64,000 nucleotides of DNA from the NCBI GenBank assembly GCA_029242715.1, contig JAQWTL010000025.1, positions 62,001 to 126,000 on the forward strand. Direction: 5' to 3'. The notes beneath the pieces were generated by a model. It was not told where the DNA came from. It worked only from the letters and a program-made list of their open reading frames with translations, and did no database searches. The position numbers and the translations under genes were made by a program. Below are positions 8,759 through 18,119 of the stretch, one piece after another. Source of the stretch: Phycisphaerales bacterium (GTDB taxonomy: Bacteria; Planctomycetota; Phycisphaerae; Phycisphaerales; SM1A02). Every line of letters begins with the position of its first letter. Position 1 is the first letter of the stretch.

Positions 8759-9883
8759 ATGTCCACGACATCCGAAATGACGCAAACACCGTTTCACAAG
8801 TACCACGTCGAGCACAACGCCAAATTGGTGTCCTATGCCGGCTGGGAGATGCCGCTGCTCTATACCTCGATTATCGAGGAGCATCGCCAGGTCCGAACCA
8901 GTGGCGGGTTGTTTGATGTTTCACACATGGGCCGGATTCGATTCAGTGGTCGCGACGCCTGTCGCTTCCTTGATCGGATCTGCACCCGGAAGATCCACGG
9001 CACGGCCATTGGCCAGGCCCGATACACGATCATCTGCAACGAGCGAGGAGGATGTCTGGATGACGCTCTCGTGACTCGTCTTGATGAGAATGCATATCTG
9101 ATGGTCTGCAACGCGGCCAATCGCGAGAAACTGCTGCAGCACTTCGCTCGAGAGAAGGGTGAATTCGTCTTCAAGCAGGAAGACCAGACCACTCGGACGG
9201 CCATGATCGCTTTGCAAGGTCCCAAGGTGATGGAGATGCTGTCGGCATTCTCCAGCGAGATCCCCAACTTGAAGCGATACCGGAGCACGACCAAAAGCCT
9301 GTTGATGGCAAAGTTCATCATTTCCCGAACGGGATACACCGGAGAAGACGGGGTCGAGGTCATTCTGCCCTCCATGTTTGCAGGCAAGGCGGTCGAGATG
9401 ATGTTGAAGAACGTCGATTCGCCCGACATGATCAAACCTTGCGGCCTGGGCGCCAGGGACTCACTCCGCCTGGAAGCAGGCATGGCGCTCTACGGTCATG
9501 AGATTGATGAGGATACGGATCCCCTCACGGCCAATCTTCACTTCGCCATTTCACTGGACAAGGGAATTGATGATCCCGAGGTGGAGAAGTTCATCGGCCA
9601 GGAAGCGCTCAGACGCATTGCTGAATCGGGGCCGGCTCGCACAACGACTGGCCTCGTGCTGGAAGGAAGACGGGCTCCAAGGCAAGGCATGGCGGTGAAG
9701 CGTGACGGTCAACAAGTCGGTGTTGTAACCAGTGGTTGTCTGAGTCCAACTCTGGACAAGCCTATTGCGATCATCCGCATCGACGCGCAGCATGCAGAAG
9801 ACGGAACGTCTCTGGGTGTTGATTTCGGAAAGCAGATCCAGGAAGGGACGGTTACGCCGCTCCCGTTCTACTCTTCCCGTTGA
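8759..9883 (+). CDS. gcvT: Glycine cleavage system T protein (aminomethyltransferase)
   Basis: 374 residues, the usual GcvT length. GcvT transfers the methylene group from the aminomethyl-lipoyl H protein to tetrahydrofolate and releases ammonia. Seen in the sequence: H-A-K-L-V-x-Y-A-GWEMPL near the start, GLFDVSHMG, GYTGEDGVEV, and GARDSLRLEAGMALYGHEID, which together build the folate site. The start at 8759 could instead be ATG 8777. No gcvH or gcvP lies in the window. Its 3' end overlaps the convergent lpxD gene by 16 bases. Confidence 0.95.
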   Translation: MSTTSEMTQTPFHKYHVEHNAKLVSYAGWEMPLLYTSIIEEHRQVRTSGGLFDVSHMGRIRFSGRDACRFLDRICTRKIHGTAIGQARYTIICNERGGCLDDALVTRLDENAYLMVCNAANREKLLQHFAREKGEFVFKQEDQTTRTAMIALQGPKVMEMLSAFSSEIPNLKRYRSTTKSLLMAKFIISRTGYTGEDGVEVILPSMFAGKAVEMMLKNVDSPDMIKPCGLGARDSLRLEAGMALYGHEIDEDTDPLTANLHFAISLDKGIDDPEVEKFIGQEALRRIAESGPARTTTGLVLEGRRAPRQGMAVKRDGQQVGVVTSGCLSPTLDKPIAIIRIDAQHAEDGTSLGVDFGKQIQEGTVTPLPFYSSR

Positions 9884-10914
9884 TCCATCTTCGCCAGTTT
9901 GCGTTCCATTGAACGAACACGCTTGACGAGCTCGGCGAGGTTCATGGCAGCCAGCGCATTTCGTTTTGCGGTATCGGCGTCAACGGCAGGGGCTCCACCG
10001 ACGGTTGATCCATCAGGAACATCTCCGACGATACCGGTCTTGGCCAGTGCCTGGACCTGATTTCCGATCCGGAGGTGACCGGCAACACCTGTCTGTCCGC
10101 CAAGTGCAACATAGTCACCGACGTCTACAGATCCAGCGATGCCAACCAGTGAAACCAGGAGGCAGTGCTTGCCAATGGTGGTTCCATGGCCAATAGAGAT
10201 GAGATCCGCGAACTTGGTGCCAGCTCCGACGACCGTCTCACCGAGCGCTGCACGTTCGATGGCGCAATTGGATCCAATCTCGACATCGTCCTCGAGAACG
10301 GTAATGCCTGACTGGGGGATCTTGTGGTGCGCACCAGCATGTGTCGCATACCCGAACCCATCATTTCCAATGGCGCTACAGGCATGTACCGTCACGCGAT
10401 TGCCCAGCCGGCAGCGGTCATAGATGGCAACATTGGGATAGAGAATGCAGTCATTCCCGATTGTCACGTCGGGTCCGATGTACACGCCTGGATAGAGATG
10501 ACAGCCCGTACCCACCTGGGCACCACATTCGATGGTCACATTCGGGTGGATTCGTGTCCCCTCCCCGATGGCGGCCTCTGGATGAACCGTTGCCTGGCGG
10601 GAGATCCCATCGCCACGGTCATCAATGACCTGAGGGTGGACTCGATGGCCATGTAGAAGGATCATCGCATTGCGAAAACCAAAATAAGGATCTTCACACA
10701 CCAGTCGGGTCAGCCCCTCGGGGCAGGGGTCGGATTCCCGCACGAAGACGGCTGCAGCCTTGGTTGTTGCCAAGTGAGCCTGATACTTCGAATTTGCTAG
10801 GAAAGTGACCTCATTGGGGCCTGCGTCCCGGATTCCGGCGCATCCAGTCACCTGGACCTCGCCATCCCCGTGGAGGGTGCTATCGACCTGCTGGGCCAGT
10901 TCTGACAGCTTCAT
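9868..10914 (-). CDS. lpxD: UDP-3-O-acylglucosamine N-acyltransferase LpxD (first copy)
   Basis: 348 residues from ATG 10914 (MKLSELAQQ), which matches the family start; the longer frame to 11004 would run into the bamA leader. An N-terminal uridine-binding domain (about 1-100, with NEVTFLANSKY) precedes a left-handed beta-helix of I-G-x-x-x hexapeptide repeats and a C-terminal helix. The region that holds the catalytic His reads SIGHGTTIG, differing from the common A-H-N. LpxD adds the second N-linked acyl chain in lipid A synthesis. It is divergent from bamA, separated by 120 bases. A second lpxD lies at 14767. Confidence 0.92.
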   Translation of the reverse strand: MKLSELAQQVDSTLHGDGEVQVTGCAGIRDAGPNEVTFLANSKYQAHLATTKAAAVFVRESDPCPEGLTRLVCEDPYFGFRNAMILLHGHRVHPQVIDDRGDGISRQATVHPEAAIGEGTRIHPNVTIECGAQVGTGCHLYPGVYIGPDVTIGNDCILYPNVAIYDRCRLGNRVTVHACSAIGNDGFGYATHAGAHHKIPQSGITVLEDDVEIGSNCAIERAALGETVVGAGTKFADLISIGHGTTIGKHCLLVSLVGIAGSVDVGDYVALGGQTGVAGHLRIGNQVQALAKTGIVGDVPDGSTVGGAPAVDADTAKRNALAAMNLAELVKRVRSMERKLAKMDQREE

Positions 10915-11034
10915 CGACCGTTGATCTCCATGAATCAGCAGGGGAAGCCCTGCCTCAAGGGGCAGCAGACTAGCAGACTTGGGGGGCCTGCTCGTAGCGG
11001 TCAACGGATCGTGCAGTTATCCTCCGTCCGATTC

Positions 11035-13416
11035 ATGCGAACCTCGCTATTCATCGCGTTCCGCGGGGTATCACCTCTCCTGGTGCTGCTGATCGGGGTC
11101 ATTCAGCTTGGCAGTAGCCGGGCCATGGCCCAACAGGAACAATTAGTGGATCGGCCCGTCTCCAGTATCCGGTTTACAGGCCTGGAGCGGGTGCCTGAAC
11201 AGAAGATCGTCAACAACATCCGATCCAGAGTCGGTGCGCCGTATGAGCCATCAACAGCTCGAGGTGACGTGTCACGGCTGACCAGGCTCGGCGACTTTGC
11301 CAGCATCGATGTAGAGGCGACGCTCCTGGCTGACGGCACGGTTGCCTTGAACTACTACTTCAAGGAACAGACACTTCTTGCGCAGGTCCAGGTTGTCGGG
11401 AACCGAGTGCTCGGGGACTCGGCGTTGTTGGGGCCGACGGGGCTGCGTCGCGGATCGGCAAGAGATGACTTTCTGATTCAGCGTGGACTGCGCGACATGA
11501 AGGAGGCCTATCGCAAGAAGGGCTACTACCTGACGACCGTCAGTCTTGATGAACAGCAACTGGAAGAGAATGACGTTCTGATCTACGAAGTGATCGAGGG
11601 TCCTCGGGTTCGAGTTCGTCATATCGAGTTCGTCGGGAACACACGTTTTCAGACCAAGGTGCTTCAGGCTGAAATAAAAACACGGACATGGTTCCCGTTC
11701 TTTGTAAGAGGCGAACTTGATAACGAGATCCTGGCATCTGATGTGAAATCACTGGATGACTACTACAAGGATCGCGGCTACCTGGATGTCCGTGTTGATC
11801 GCACCATCGAGATCTCTCCTGATCAGAAGGAAGCCAAGGTCATCTTCCTGATCGAGGAAGGGGTTCGTTACCGGGTGGGAGACATCCGGGCCACATCTTT
11901 CAACGGTGGACCATTGACGGTCTTCGCTGATGAACAGGTTGCCGCCTTGATCTCTCTGAAGAAGGGTGATGTCTACAGATCCGATCGGGTCTCGAGTTCG
12001 CAAAAGGTCGTTCAGGACAGCTATGGGGCCATGGGCTATCTCGATACGCAGGTTCAGTTCTTTCCAGTTCGTCGAGAAGCAGGCTCGCCTGTGGTGGACG
12101 TCCGGATAGAGGTCCGCGAGGGTGAGGTGGCCAAAGTCGGGCTCATCAATATCCACGGCAACAGCCTGACGCGGGATCGGATCATCCGTCGGCCGATTTA
12201 CCTTGAACCGGGCAGGAGATTTGATGCCAACGAGATCCAGGGTGCCAAGGAGGGGGTCGAGCAGACCGGGCTCTTCAATGATGTTCGTGTGACGGTTCAG
12301 CAGGAGTCAGAGGACAACCCTGGACATCGCGATGTGCTCGTGGAAGTCAAGGAAAAGAACACCGGCTCGTTGAACTTCGGCGTCGGCTTCGGATCGGATT
12401 CCGGTGTCTTGGGCAGCATCTCGCTCAATCAGGACAACTTTGACATTCTGGATTTTCCCCAGACGCTGGGTGAGCTCATCCGTGGCCGTGCTTTCCGGGG
12501 TGCTGGTCAGAAATTCGCGATCACGTTCCAGCCTGGTAACGAGATCTTCGCGTATGACATCTCGCTGTCCGAGCCCAATATCTTCGATACGCCTTACACA
12601 CTTGGCAGTGCTGCTGGTTACTACCGTCGGATTTACCGTGACTACACCGAGGAACGCGTCTATGCAGGCACCCAGGTCAGTCGTCGCTTTGGCGATGTCT
12701 GGGTAGGCGAAGCCAGGTTGAACTGGGCAGACATCAAGTTGGATGACATCGTCTTTGGTGCACCCCTTCAGATTTACGATGACGAAGGACCCGATATCGC
12801 CGTAAACACGGGCGTCTCGATCACTCGAACCACCATTGATCGACTGACCCGTCCAACCAAGGGCAGCAGGATCGAGTTGAGTTATGACAACTACGGGGCC
12901 TATGCCGGTGATCTGTCATTCAACAAGGCACGAGGCGATTACACGGCCTACTTTGCTCTGGATCGCGATTTCCTCGGAAGGACCACCACGCTTCGCGTAG
13001 ATGGTTCTGTTGGCTACATCTTCGGAGGCCGGGCCCCAAGCTATGAGCGTTTCTACCTGGGTGGCAGAACCCTGCGTGGCTTTGAATTCCGCACAGTCAG
13101 CCCGAAAGGCACCCCCAGTGTTCCCGGCGGTCCTGTGGATATCCCGATTGGCGGCAACTGGCTGATGTTCCTGGGGGCCCAGCTCCAGTTCCCACTGGCC
13201 GGGTCGGCCATTGATGGGGTCGTCTTCTGCGACTCCGGCACGGTGACCGATGTGGTTGGATTTGACGAGTATCGCCTTTCCGTGGGTATCGGGATTCGTC
13301 TCTACCTTGCCCAGTTGGGCCCGACACCCATGGGCTTCGACTTTGCCTTCCCTCTCATGACAGGCGAGTATGATGAGACCCAGATCTTCAGTTTCTCTGC
13401 GGAACTGCCGTTCTGA
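11035..13416 (+). CDS. bamA: Outer membrane protein assembly factor BamA
   Basis: 793 residues from ATG 11035, which gives a signal peptide (residues 1-33, ending SRAMA); the ATG at 10921 would put an unlikely 38-residue tail before it. Several POTRA domains (about 45-400) include the typical YEV-x-EGPRVRVR-x-I-x-F-x-GN and EVREGEVAKVG segments. A C-terminal 16-stranded barrel follows (about 430-793), with GGRTLRGFEFR corresponding to the conserved loop-6 V/IRGF-type motif, and the last residue is Phe. BamA inserts beta-barrel proteins in the outer membrane. It heads the outer-membrane block and is followed by two ompH genes. Confidence 0.97.
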   Translation: MRTSLFIAFRGVSPLLVLLIGVIQLGSSRAMAQQEQLVDRPVSSIRFTGLERVPEQKIVNNIRSRVGAPYEPSTARGDVSRLTRLGDFASIDVEATLLADGTVALNYYFKEQTLLAQVQVVGNRVLGDSALLGPTGLRRGSARDDFLIQRGLRDMKEAYRKKGYYLTTVSLDEQQLEENDVLIYEVIEGPRVRVRHIEFVGNTRFQTKVLQAEIKTRTWFPFFVRGELDNEILASDVKSLDDYYKDRGYLDVRVDRTIEISPDQKEAKVIFLIEEGVRYRVGDIRATSFNGGPLTVFADEQVAALISLKKGDVYRSDRVSSSQKVVQDSYGAMGYLDTQVQFFPVRREAGSPVVDVRIEVREGEVAKVGLINIHGNSLTRDRIIRRPIYLEPGRRFDANEIQGAKEGVEQTGLFNDVRVTVQQESEDNPGHRDVLVEVKEKNTGSLNFGVGFGSDSGVLGSISLNQDNFDILDFPQTLGELIRGRAFRGAGQKFAITFQPGNEIFAYDISLSEPNIFDTPYTLGSAAGYYRRIYRDYTEERVYAGTQVSRRFGDVWVGEARLNWADIKLDDIVFGAPLQIYDDEGPDIAVNTGVSITRTTIDRLTRPTKGSRIELSYDNYGAYAGDLSFNKARGDYTAYFALDRDFLGRTTTLRVDGSVGYIFGGRAPSYERFYLGGRTLRGFEFRTVSPKGTPSVPGGPVDIPIGGNWLMFLGAQLQFPLAGSAIDGVVFCDSGTVTDVVGFDEYRLSVGIGIRLYLAQLGPTPMGFDFAFPLMTGEYDETQIFSFSAELPF

Positions 13417-13454
13417 ATGCACACCTGAGTCCCGAGCCGGGGAGATCACTTCTC

Positions 13455-14087
13455 ATGTTGAAACGTGACCGAATCACCATTGCCATCTGCCTGCTGGTTG
13501 CCGTAGCAGCCCTTGGTCTGTCTTTTCAGGCAGGCGCTGCTCGCAGAATGGCCGCTCCAACTGTCGTAGCCACCGTGGATATCAATCGCGTACGCGAAGG
13601 ACTTTCCGAGCGTGTCGATGCACAGGCTGGCCTCATGGCTTTAGCGCAGCAGATCGAGACGGAGAATGCCGATCGCCTCGGGAAGATCGAGGAGCTGCAG
13701 GCGGAGATCACTGACGCCGTCGATCCTGCTCGTCGCGAGGAGATTCAGGAGGAACTGGATCTCAACCTTGTACGAGCAGCTGCCTGGCGAGAGTACATCA
13801 AGCAACAGGTCGACATCGAGAAGTCACTGCTTCTGCAGGACCTCTTTCAGAAGATCACCGAGGCTGTAGGTGAACTGGCCGAGGTCGAAGGCATCAACCT
13901 CGTTCTGGTCAGTGATGCCGGTCGTGTCGTCCAGACGATTTCGGATGCGAAGATTGCACGTGAGATGCAGGTACGCCAGCAGATCAGTACCCGCCGCATG
14001 ATCTACGCGTCACCAAGCATCGACATTACAGAGCAGTTGATCATTCGAATGAACAACAGCTATGCCGCGGAACAGGGCACCCGCTGA
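13455..14087 (+). CDS. OmpH/Skp-family periplasmic chaperone (first copy)
   Basis: 210 residues: a signal/anchor helix (about 7-28), then VVATVDINRV, the typical start of the mature OmpH/Skp domain, then a long charged coiled coil (about 55-145) and a C-terminal beta part with GINLVLVSDAG. OmpH/Skp trimers hold unfolded outer-membrane proteins on their way to BamA, which is encoded 38 bases upstream. The tail has QQISTRRMIYASPSIDIT, also found in altered form in the next gene. The exact client range is unknown. Confidence 0.88.
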   Translation: MLKRDRITIAICLLVAVAALGLSFQAGAARRMAAPTVVATVDINRVREGLSERVDAQAGLMALAQQIETENADRLGKIEELQAEITDAVDPARREEIQEELDLNLVRAAAWREYIKQQVDIEKSLLLQDLFQKITEAVGELAEVEGINLVLVSDAGRVVQTISDAKIAREMQVRQQISTRRMIYASPSIDITEQLIIRMNNSYAAEQGTR

Positions 14088-14139
14088 TTCAGCTGGATGC
14101 CACTGAGCAATGCACACCCACCTGTACCGGGAGAGAGTC

Positions 14140-14760
14140 ATGAATCAGATCAACTCCATTGGCCGTCTGCTCATTGTCGGCCTCATCTGTGTCCTTGTTG
14201 TCACTTGGATCGGTAATGTCCGGTCTGATGCCAACCAGGCTCCGAATGCATCAAAGACGGCGGTTGCTGTCGTCAATCTCGAGAAGACTTTCAACGGTCT
14301 TGAACAGTGGGTGGCCGTCGAGGGGACCCTCATGGACATGGGTGGCAAGCTCGAAGACGAAGCAGAGCGTCGCCGCGAAGTAGTCGAGGGCCTCCAGGCG
14401 GATACCGAGGATTACCCCGTCGGATCAGAGAAATACAAGGAAGCCGAGCGTCGATTCGAAATGGCAGCTCTGGAATTCCAGGCCTACGTCGCAATGCATC
14501 AGGGCCGACGGATGGAATACAACGACACCCAGATCCGATCCATCTACGAGAAGATCAAGGACGCAGCCAACAAAATGGCCGACGAGCGGGGCCTTGATCT
14601 GATTCTTGTCGATGACTCGGTCGTTCCCATCCCACCGGATTCCCAGGACATCCTTTCTCAGATCTCAAGCCGTCGTGTGCTGTTTGCCCGTGATCAAATG
14701 GATATCACCAACGCTTTGATCGCTGAGATGAATGCTGCCTACCGAGCCGGAGGATCTTGA
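14140..14760 (+). CDS. OmpH/Skp-family periplasmic chaperone (second copy)
   Basis: 206 residues from ATG 14140, chosen for the GGGAGAGAG ribosome site just upstream; an ATG at 14110 in frame lacks one. It has a signal/anchor helix (about 8-24), AVAVVNLEKTFNGL at the start of the mature domain, a coiled coil (about 60-130) and GLDLILVDDSV. The tail SQISSRRVLFARDQMDIT parallels the first copy. The two proteins are diverged tandem paralogues. The next gene, lpxD, starts six bases later. Confidence 0.87.
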   Translation: MNQINSIGRLLIVGLICVLVVTWIGNVRSDANQAPNASKTAVAVVNLEKTFNGLEQWVAVEGTLMDMGGKLEDEAERRREVVEGLQADTEDYPVGSEKYKEAERRFEMAALEFQAYVAMHQGRRMEYNDTQIRSIYEKIKDAANKMADERGLDLILVDDSVVPIPPDSQDILSQISSRRVLFARDQMDITNALIAEMNAAYRAGGS

Positions 14761-14766
14761 CCCGTG

Positions 14767-15819
14767 ATGGATTCGACTGGCGCCAGCGTAGGGGCCGGTT
14801 CAACGGTCGCAGACATCGCCTCATTTGTTGGTGGTGAAATCGATGGCAAGGCGTCGCTGGTCATCAACGGACTCAACAGCCTTGACCACGCCTCCGCGGA
14901 TGATCTGACATTTCTGCATGGTGCCCGTTGGGCAAAGCAATGGCCTGAGTCATCAGCAGGTGCATCGCTTGTGACGCGTGGCATGGAAGTGCCCGGTCAT
15001 GACCCATCGAACCGTGCGCTGGTGATCGTCGATGATGCTGAAATCGCCATGCTGCGGGTGCTGGAGTCATTCGCCGCTTCATGCCAGTTTGTCCAGGAAC
15101 CAGGCGTGCATGATTCGGCCGTGATCCATGGCAGTGCAAGGGTCGGAAAAGATGTACACATCGGCCCGCATGTCAGTATTGCCGAGAACGCGATGATCGG
15201 AGACGGGGTCTGTTTGGGGCCGGGTTGTCGCATTGGCCATGACGTGGTCATCGGTGACAAGACCATTCTGCATTCCAATGTCGTGATCGAACATGGAAGT
15301 CATATTGGACGAGGCTGCCGCCTGCATGCAGGCGTCGTCATCGGAGCCGATGGATTCGGCTACCGCCCGGATCCGGATGGAGCGGGCCTTCGGAAGGTTC
15401 CACACCTCGGAATCGTGCAGATTGGTGATGATGTGGAGATCGGGGCGGGAACCTGTGTTGACCGGGGCAAATTCGGAGCCACGAGAATCGGCGACAACAC
15501 GAAGTTGGACAATCTGGTTCAGGTAGCCCACAACGTGGCCATCGGCCGCTCTACGGTCATCGCGGCCCAGGTTGGTATTGCCGGATCCGCCAAGATTGGC
15601 AGCGGTGTTCAGATCGGAGCCCATGCCGGGATCGTGGAACATGTCACCATTGGTGATGGGGCCAGAATTGGAGCCAAGGCGGGAGTCATCCGAAATGTGC
15701 CCGCTGGAGAGGCCGTAGCGGGCATTCCTGCCCAGCCAGCCAAGGAAACTTTGCGTCAGGTGGCAGCCATTCGTAAACTGCCTGAATACCTGGCCCAACA
15801 GGGGCGCCCCAGGGGTTGA
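14767..15819 (+). CDS. lpxD: UDP-3-O-acylglucosamine N-acyltransferase LpxD (second copy)
   Basis: 350 residues (GTG 14764 directly before the ATG is an equally possible start; GGAGG lies about 14 bases upstream). It has a uridine-binding N-terminal domain with ADDLTFLHGARW, then hexapeptide repeats and a conserved GADGFGYRPD loop. LDNLVQVAHNVAIG contains the canonical catalytic His, so this copy looks more typical than the one at 9868. It sits directly upstream of lpxC-fabZ and lpxA and is probably the main LpxD. Confidence 0.95.
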   Translation: MDSTGASVGAGSTVADIASFVGGEIDGKASLVINGLNSLDHASADDLTFLHGARWAKQWPESSAGASLVTRGMEVPGHDPSNRALVIVDDAEIAMLRVLESFAASCQFVQEPGVHDSAVIHGSARVGKDVHIGPHVSIAENAMIGDGVCLGPGCRIGHDVVIGDKTILHSNVVIEHGSHIGRGCRLHAGVVIGADGFGYRPDPDGAGLRKVPHLGIVQIGDDVEIGAGTCVDRGKFGATRIGDNTKLDNLVQVAHNVAIGRSTVIAAQVGIAGSAKIGSGVQIGAHAGIVEHVTIGDGARIGAKAGVIRNVPAGEAVAGIPAQPAKETLRQVAAIRKLPEYLAQQGRPRG

Positions 15820-15872
15820 AAATCCTCTGGAACGGGCCCGCGTAACGGGCACCGCGTTATGTCGGAGTCCCC

Positions 15873-17231
15873 ATGATTCAAGAGGCCGACGAGATCCATC
15901 AGGACGGGGTTTCCCCCGCACCGTACCAGCACACGGTGGCAAAGCCTGCTGCCGTATGCGGCCGAGGGCTGCTCTATGGCGAAGAGGCCGAGATGGTCAT
16001 CGAGCCAGCTCCGGTTGATCATGGAATCGTGTTTGAGCGAGTGGATCTCGATCCGCCAGTACGCATCCCCGCACTCATTGATAACGCTGTGGATCGGGAA
16101 CGGCGTACGACACTGAAGAATGGCTCCAGCACAGTTGAGACCGTTGAGCATTGCCTCTCGGCCATGGCAGGGTTCGGAATCGACAATGCCCTGGTTCGCA
16201 TCAATGGCCCTGAAGTCCCGCTTGGTGACGGAAGCGCTTCGCCTTTCGTCGAGGCAATCAAGGTTGCCGGGATCCAGGAGCAGGATGGCTCACGTCTGGT
16301 CTATCGCGTTACAGAACCGATTGTGCTGGATGAAGGCGGTTCAATGCTGGCTGCTTTCCCAAGTCGTCACGATGACTTCAGGGTGATCTACGAACTGGAC
16401 TATGGGAATACGGAGACTCGAATCACTCGCCAGTCTCAGGGGTTTGTCCTGGAGACCGATCAGTATCTCACGGAACTTTCGACTGCACGGACCTACAGCC
16501 TGAAGGAAGAAGCTCAGGGATTGTGGGAACAGGGATTGTGCCGACACCTCACTCCAAAGGACGTTCTGGTTATTGGTGAGGACGGTCCGATCGAGAACAG
16601 CTATCGGTTCGACAACGAACCGGCTCGACACAAGATCCTCGACTTGATTGGCGATCTCTACCTTCTCGGCGGACCTGTGCATGGTCGTTTCGTGGCATCA
16701 CGTTCCGGTCACACGCTGAATCGAAAGATGTGCGCCAGAATTCGTGAGCAGGCAGAGGCGCGTCGTCGGCAGGACATGCTGCGTGACGGTCGGGTCATGG
16801 ATATCCGTGCCATCCAGCAGATCATGCCGCATCGGTACCCGATGCTGCTGGTTGACCGAGTCATTGAAGTGGAAGGGCATCGTCGCGCAATCGGTGTCAA
16901 GAACGTCACCATCAATGAACCCTTCTTTGGCGGACATTATCCAAGTACGCCCTTGATGCCTGGGGTGCTCATTGTTGAAGCAATGGCCCAGTTGGGCGGA
17001 TTGTTGTTGAGCCAGAAACTGGAACATGCTGGAAAGATCGCCGTTCTCCTGAGTCTGGACAAGGTCAAGTTGCGCCAACCCGTAACACCCGGAGATCAAC
17101 TGGTGCTTGAGGCTGAAACGGTCCGAGCGAGTTCACGCACGGCTTCGATTCATTGCAAGGCATTCGTGGGGACACGAGTGGCTGCCGAAGCTAACATCCG
17201 TTTCATGATGGTGGATGCAGAACAGCATTGA
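15873..17231 (+). CDS. lpxC-fabZ: Bifunctional LpxC deacetylase / FabZ dehydratase fusion
   Basis: 452 residues. Residues 1-300 are LpxC, the zinc enzyme that removes the acetyl group in the committed step of lipid A synthesis. Zinc ligands His93 (TVETVEHCLSAMAG), His253 and Asp257 (RHKILDLIGD) are present, as is His280 (RSGHTLNRK). Residues 308-452 are FabZ, the 3-hydroxyacyl-ACP dehydratase, with catalytic His320 (MPHRYPMLLVDRV) and Glu369 (MPGVLIVEAMAQ). Both halves look active. Such fusions are known in Bacteroidetes; the two enzymes compete for the same hydroxyacyl pool, so the fusion may balance fatty acid and lipid A flow. Confidence 0.96.
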   Translation: MIQEADEIHQDGVSPAPYQHTVAKPAAVCGRGLLYGEEAEMVIEPAPVDHGIVFERVDLDPPVRIPALIDNAVDRERRTTLKNGSSTVETVEHCLSAMAGFGIDNALVRINGPEVPLGDGSASPFVEAIKVAGIQEQDGSRLVYRVTEPIVLDEGGSMLAAFPSRHDDFRVIYELDYGNTETRITRQSQGFVLETDQYLTELSTARTYSLKEEAQGLWEQGLCRHLTPKDVLVIGEDGPIENSYRFDNEPARHKILDLIGDLYLLGGPVHGRFVASRSGHTLNRKMCARIREQAEARRRQDMLRDGRVMDIRAIQQIMPHRYPMLLVDRVIEVEGHRRAIGVKNVTINEPFFGGHYPSTPLMPGVLIVEAMAQLGGLLLSQKLEHAGKIAVLLSLDKVKLRQPVTPGDQLVLEAETVRASSRTASIHCKAFVGTRVAAEANIRFMMVDAEQH

Positions 17232-17273
17232 GGAGTTTTCCCCATCTGATGGTGGGTGACAAAGAGATCAGGC

Positions 17274-18119
17274 ATGGCAAACATTCACGACACGGCAATC
17301 ATCGATCCAGCGGCCAAGATCAGCGATAGCGCATCCATTGGTCCGTATTGTGTGATTGGTCCGGATGTTGAAATCGGTTCAGGTACAACGCTTCTCAATC
17401 ACGTCACGATCCAGTCTCTCAGCAGACTGGGATCCAACAACGTGATCTATCCTTTTGCTGTTATTGGCGCAGATCCCCAGGACAAGAAGTTCGAGGGCGA
17501 ACCGACTCAGTGCATCATCGGGAATGACAATGAGATCAGAGAGCACGTCACGATTCACCGCGGCACAGGCAACGGCGGAGGCATCACATCGATGGGGAAT
17601 GGAAACCTCATCATGGTTGGCTGTCACATAGCGCATGATTGCGTGATTGGTGACGACACGGTGATCGCCAACCAGGTCATGCTTGCGGGGCATGTTGTCA
17701 TTGAAGATCGTGCAGGCATTGGTGGCGGCGCTGGCATTCACCACTATGTCACCATCGGTCAGTCCGCCTTTGTGGGTGGGCTTGCGAGGGTCTCTCGAGA
17801 TGTGCCGCCTTTCACAATCGTCGAAGGGCATCCGGCAGAGGTCCGTGCCATGAATGTCGTAGGGCTTTCAAGGCTTGGATTCCCATCGGATCACATGGAT
17901 GCGATGAAAGACGCGTTCCGCCGTCTCTTCAGAGACAATGGAAGCACGGCTGATTGCCTGGTGTCACTCCGCCAGGAGTTCCCTGATATTCCGGCGATCA
18001 TGGCTGTCTGCAATGCAATGGAGCAATCGGCCCAAGGGACGCATGGCCGTGCTCGCGAATCGTTGCGACGGGATGACAAGTGGGTTGGAAGTGGCTGCAG
18101 CGGGGAAGGTGGACGCTAG
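17274..18119 (+). CDS. lpxA: Acyl-ACP--UDP-GlcNAc O-acyltransferase LpxA
   Basis: 281 residues from ATG 17274 (MANIHDTAII); GTG 17256 is in frame but adds six residues outside the family start. A left-handed beta-helix of hexapeptide repeats is followed by a helical C-terminal domain (about 195-262). GADPQDKKFEGE and CHIAHDCVIG are LpxA signatures, with catalytic His121. It performs the first step of lipid A synthesis. The stop overlaps the stop of the convergent small acidic gene by four bases. LpxB, LpxK and LpxH are not in the window. Confidence 0.96.
   Translation: MANIHDTAIIDPAAKISDSASIGPYCVIGPDVEIGSGTTLLNHVTIQSLSRLGSNNVIYPFAVIGADPQDKKFEGEPTQCIIGNDNEIREHVTIHRGTGNGGGITSMGNGNLIMVGCHIAHDCVIGDDTVIANQVMLAGHVVIEDRAGIGGGAGIHHYVTIGQSAFVGGLARVSRDVPPFTIVEGHPAEVRAMNVVGLSRLGFPSDHMDAMKDAFRRLFRDNGSTADCLVSLRQEFPDIPAIMAVCNAMEQSAQGTHGRARESLRRDDKWVGSGCSGEGGR

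Noticed and set aside
15079-15942. 287-residue minus-strand ORF opposite lpxD
   Set aside because: It lies within a gene with clear hexapeptide repeats on the other strand; the antisense translation shows mirrored low-complexity repeats only.
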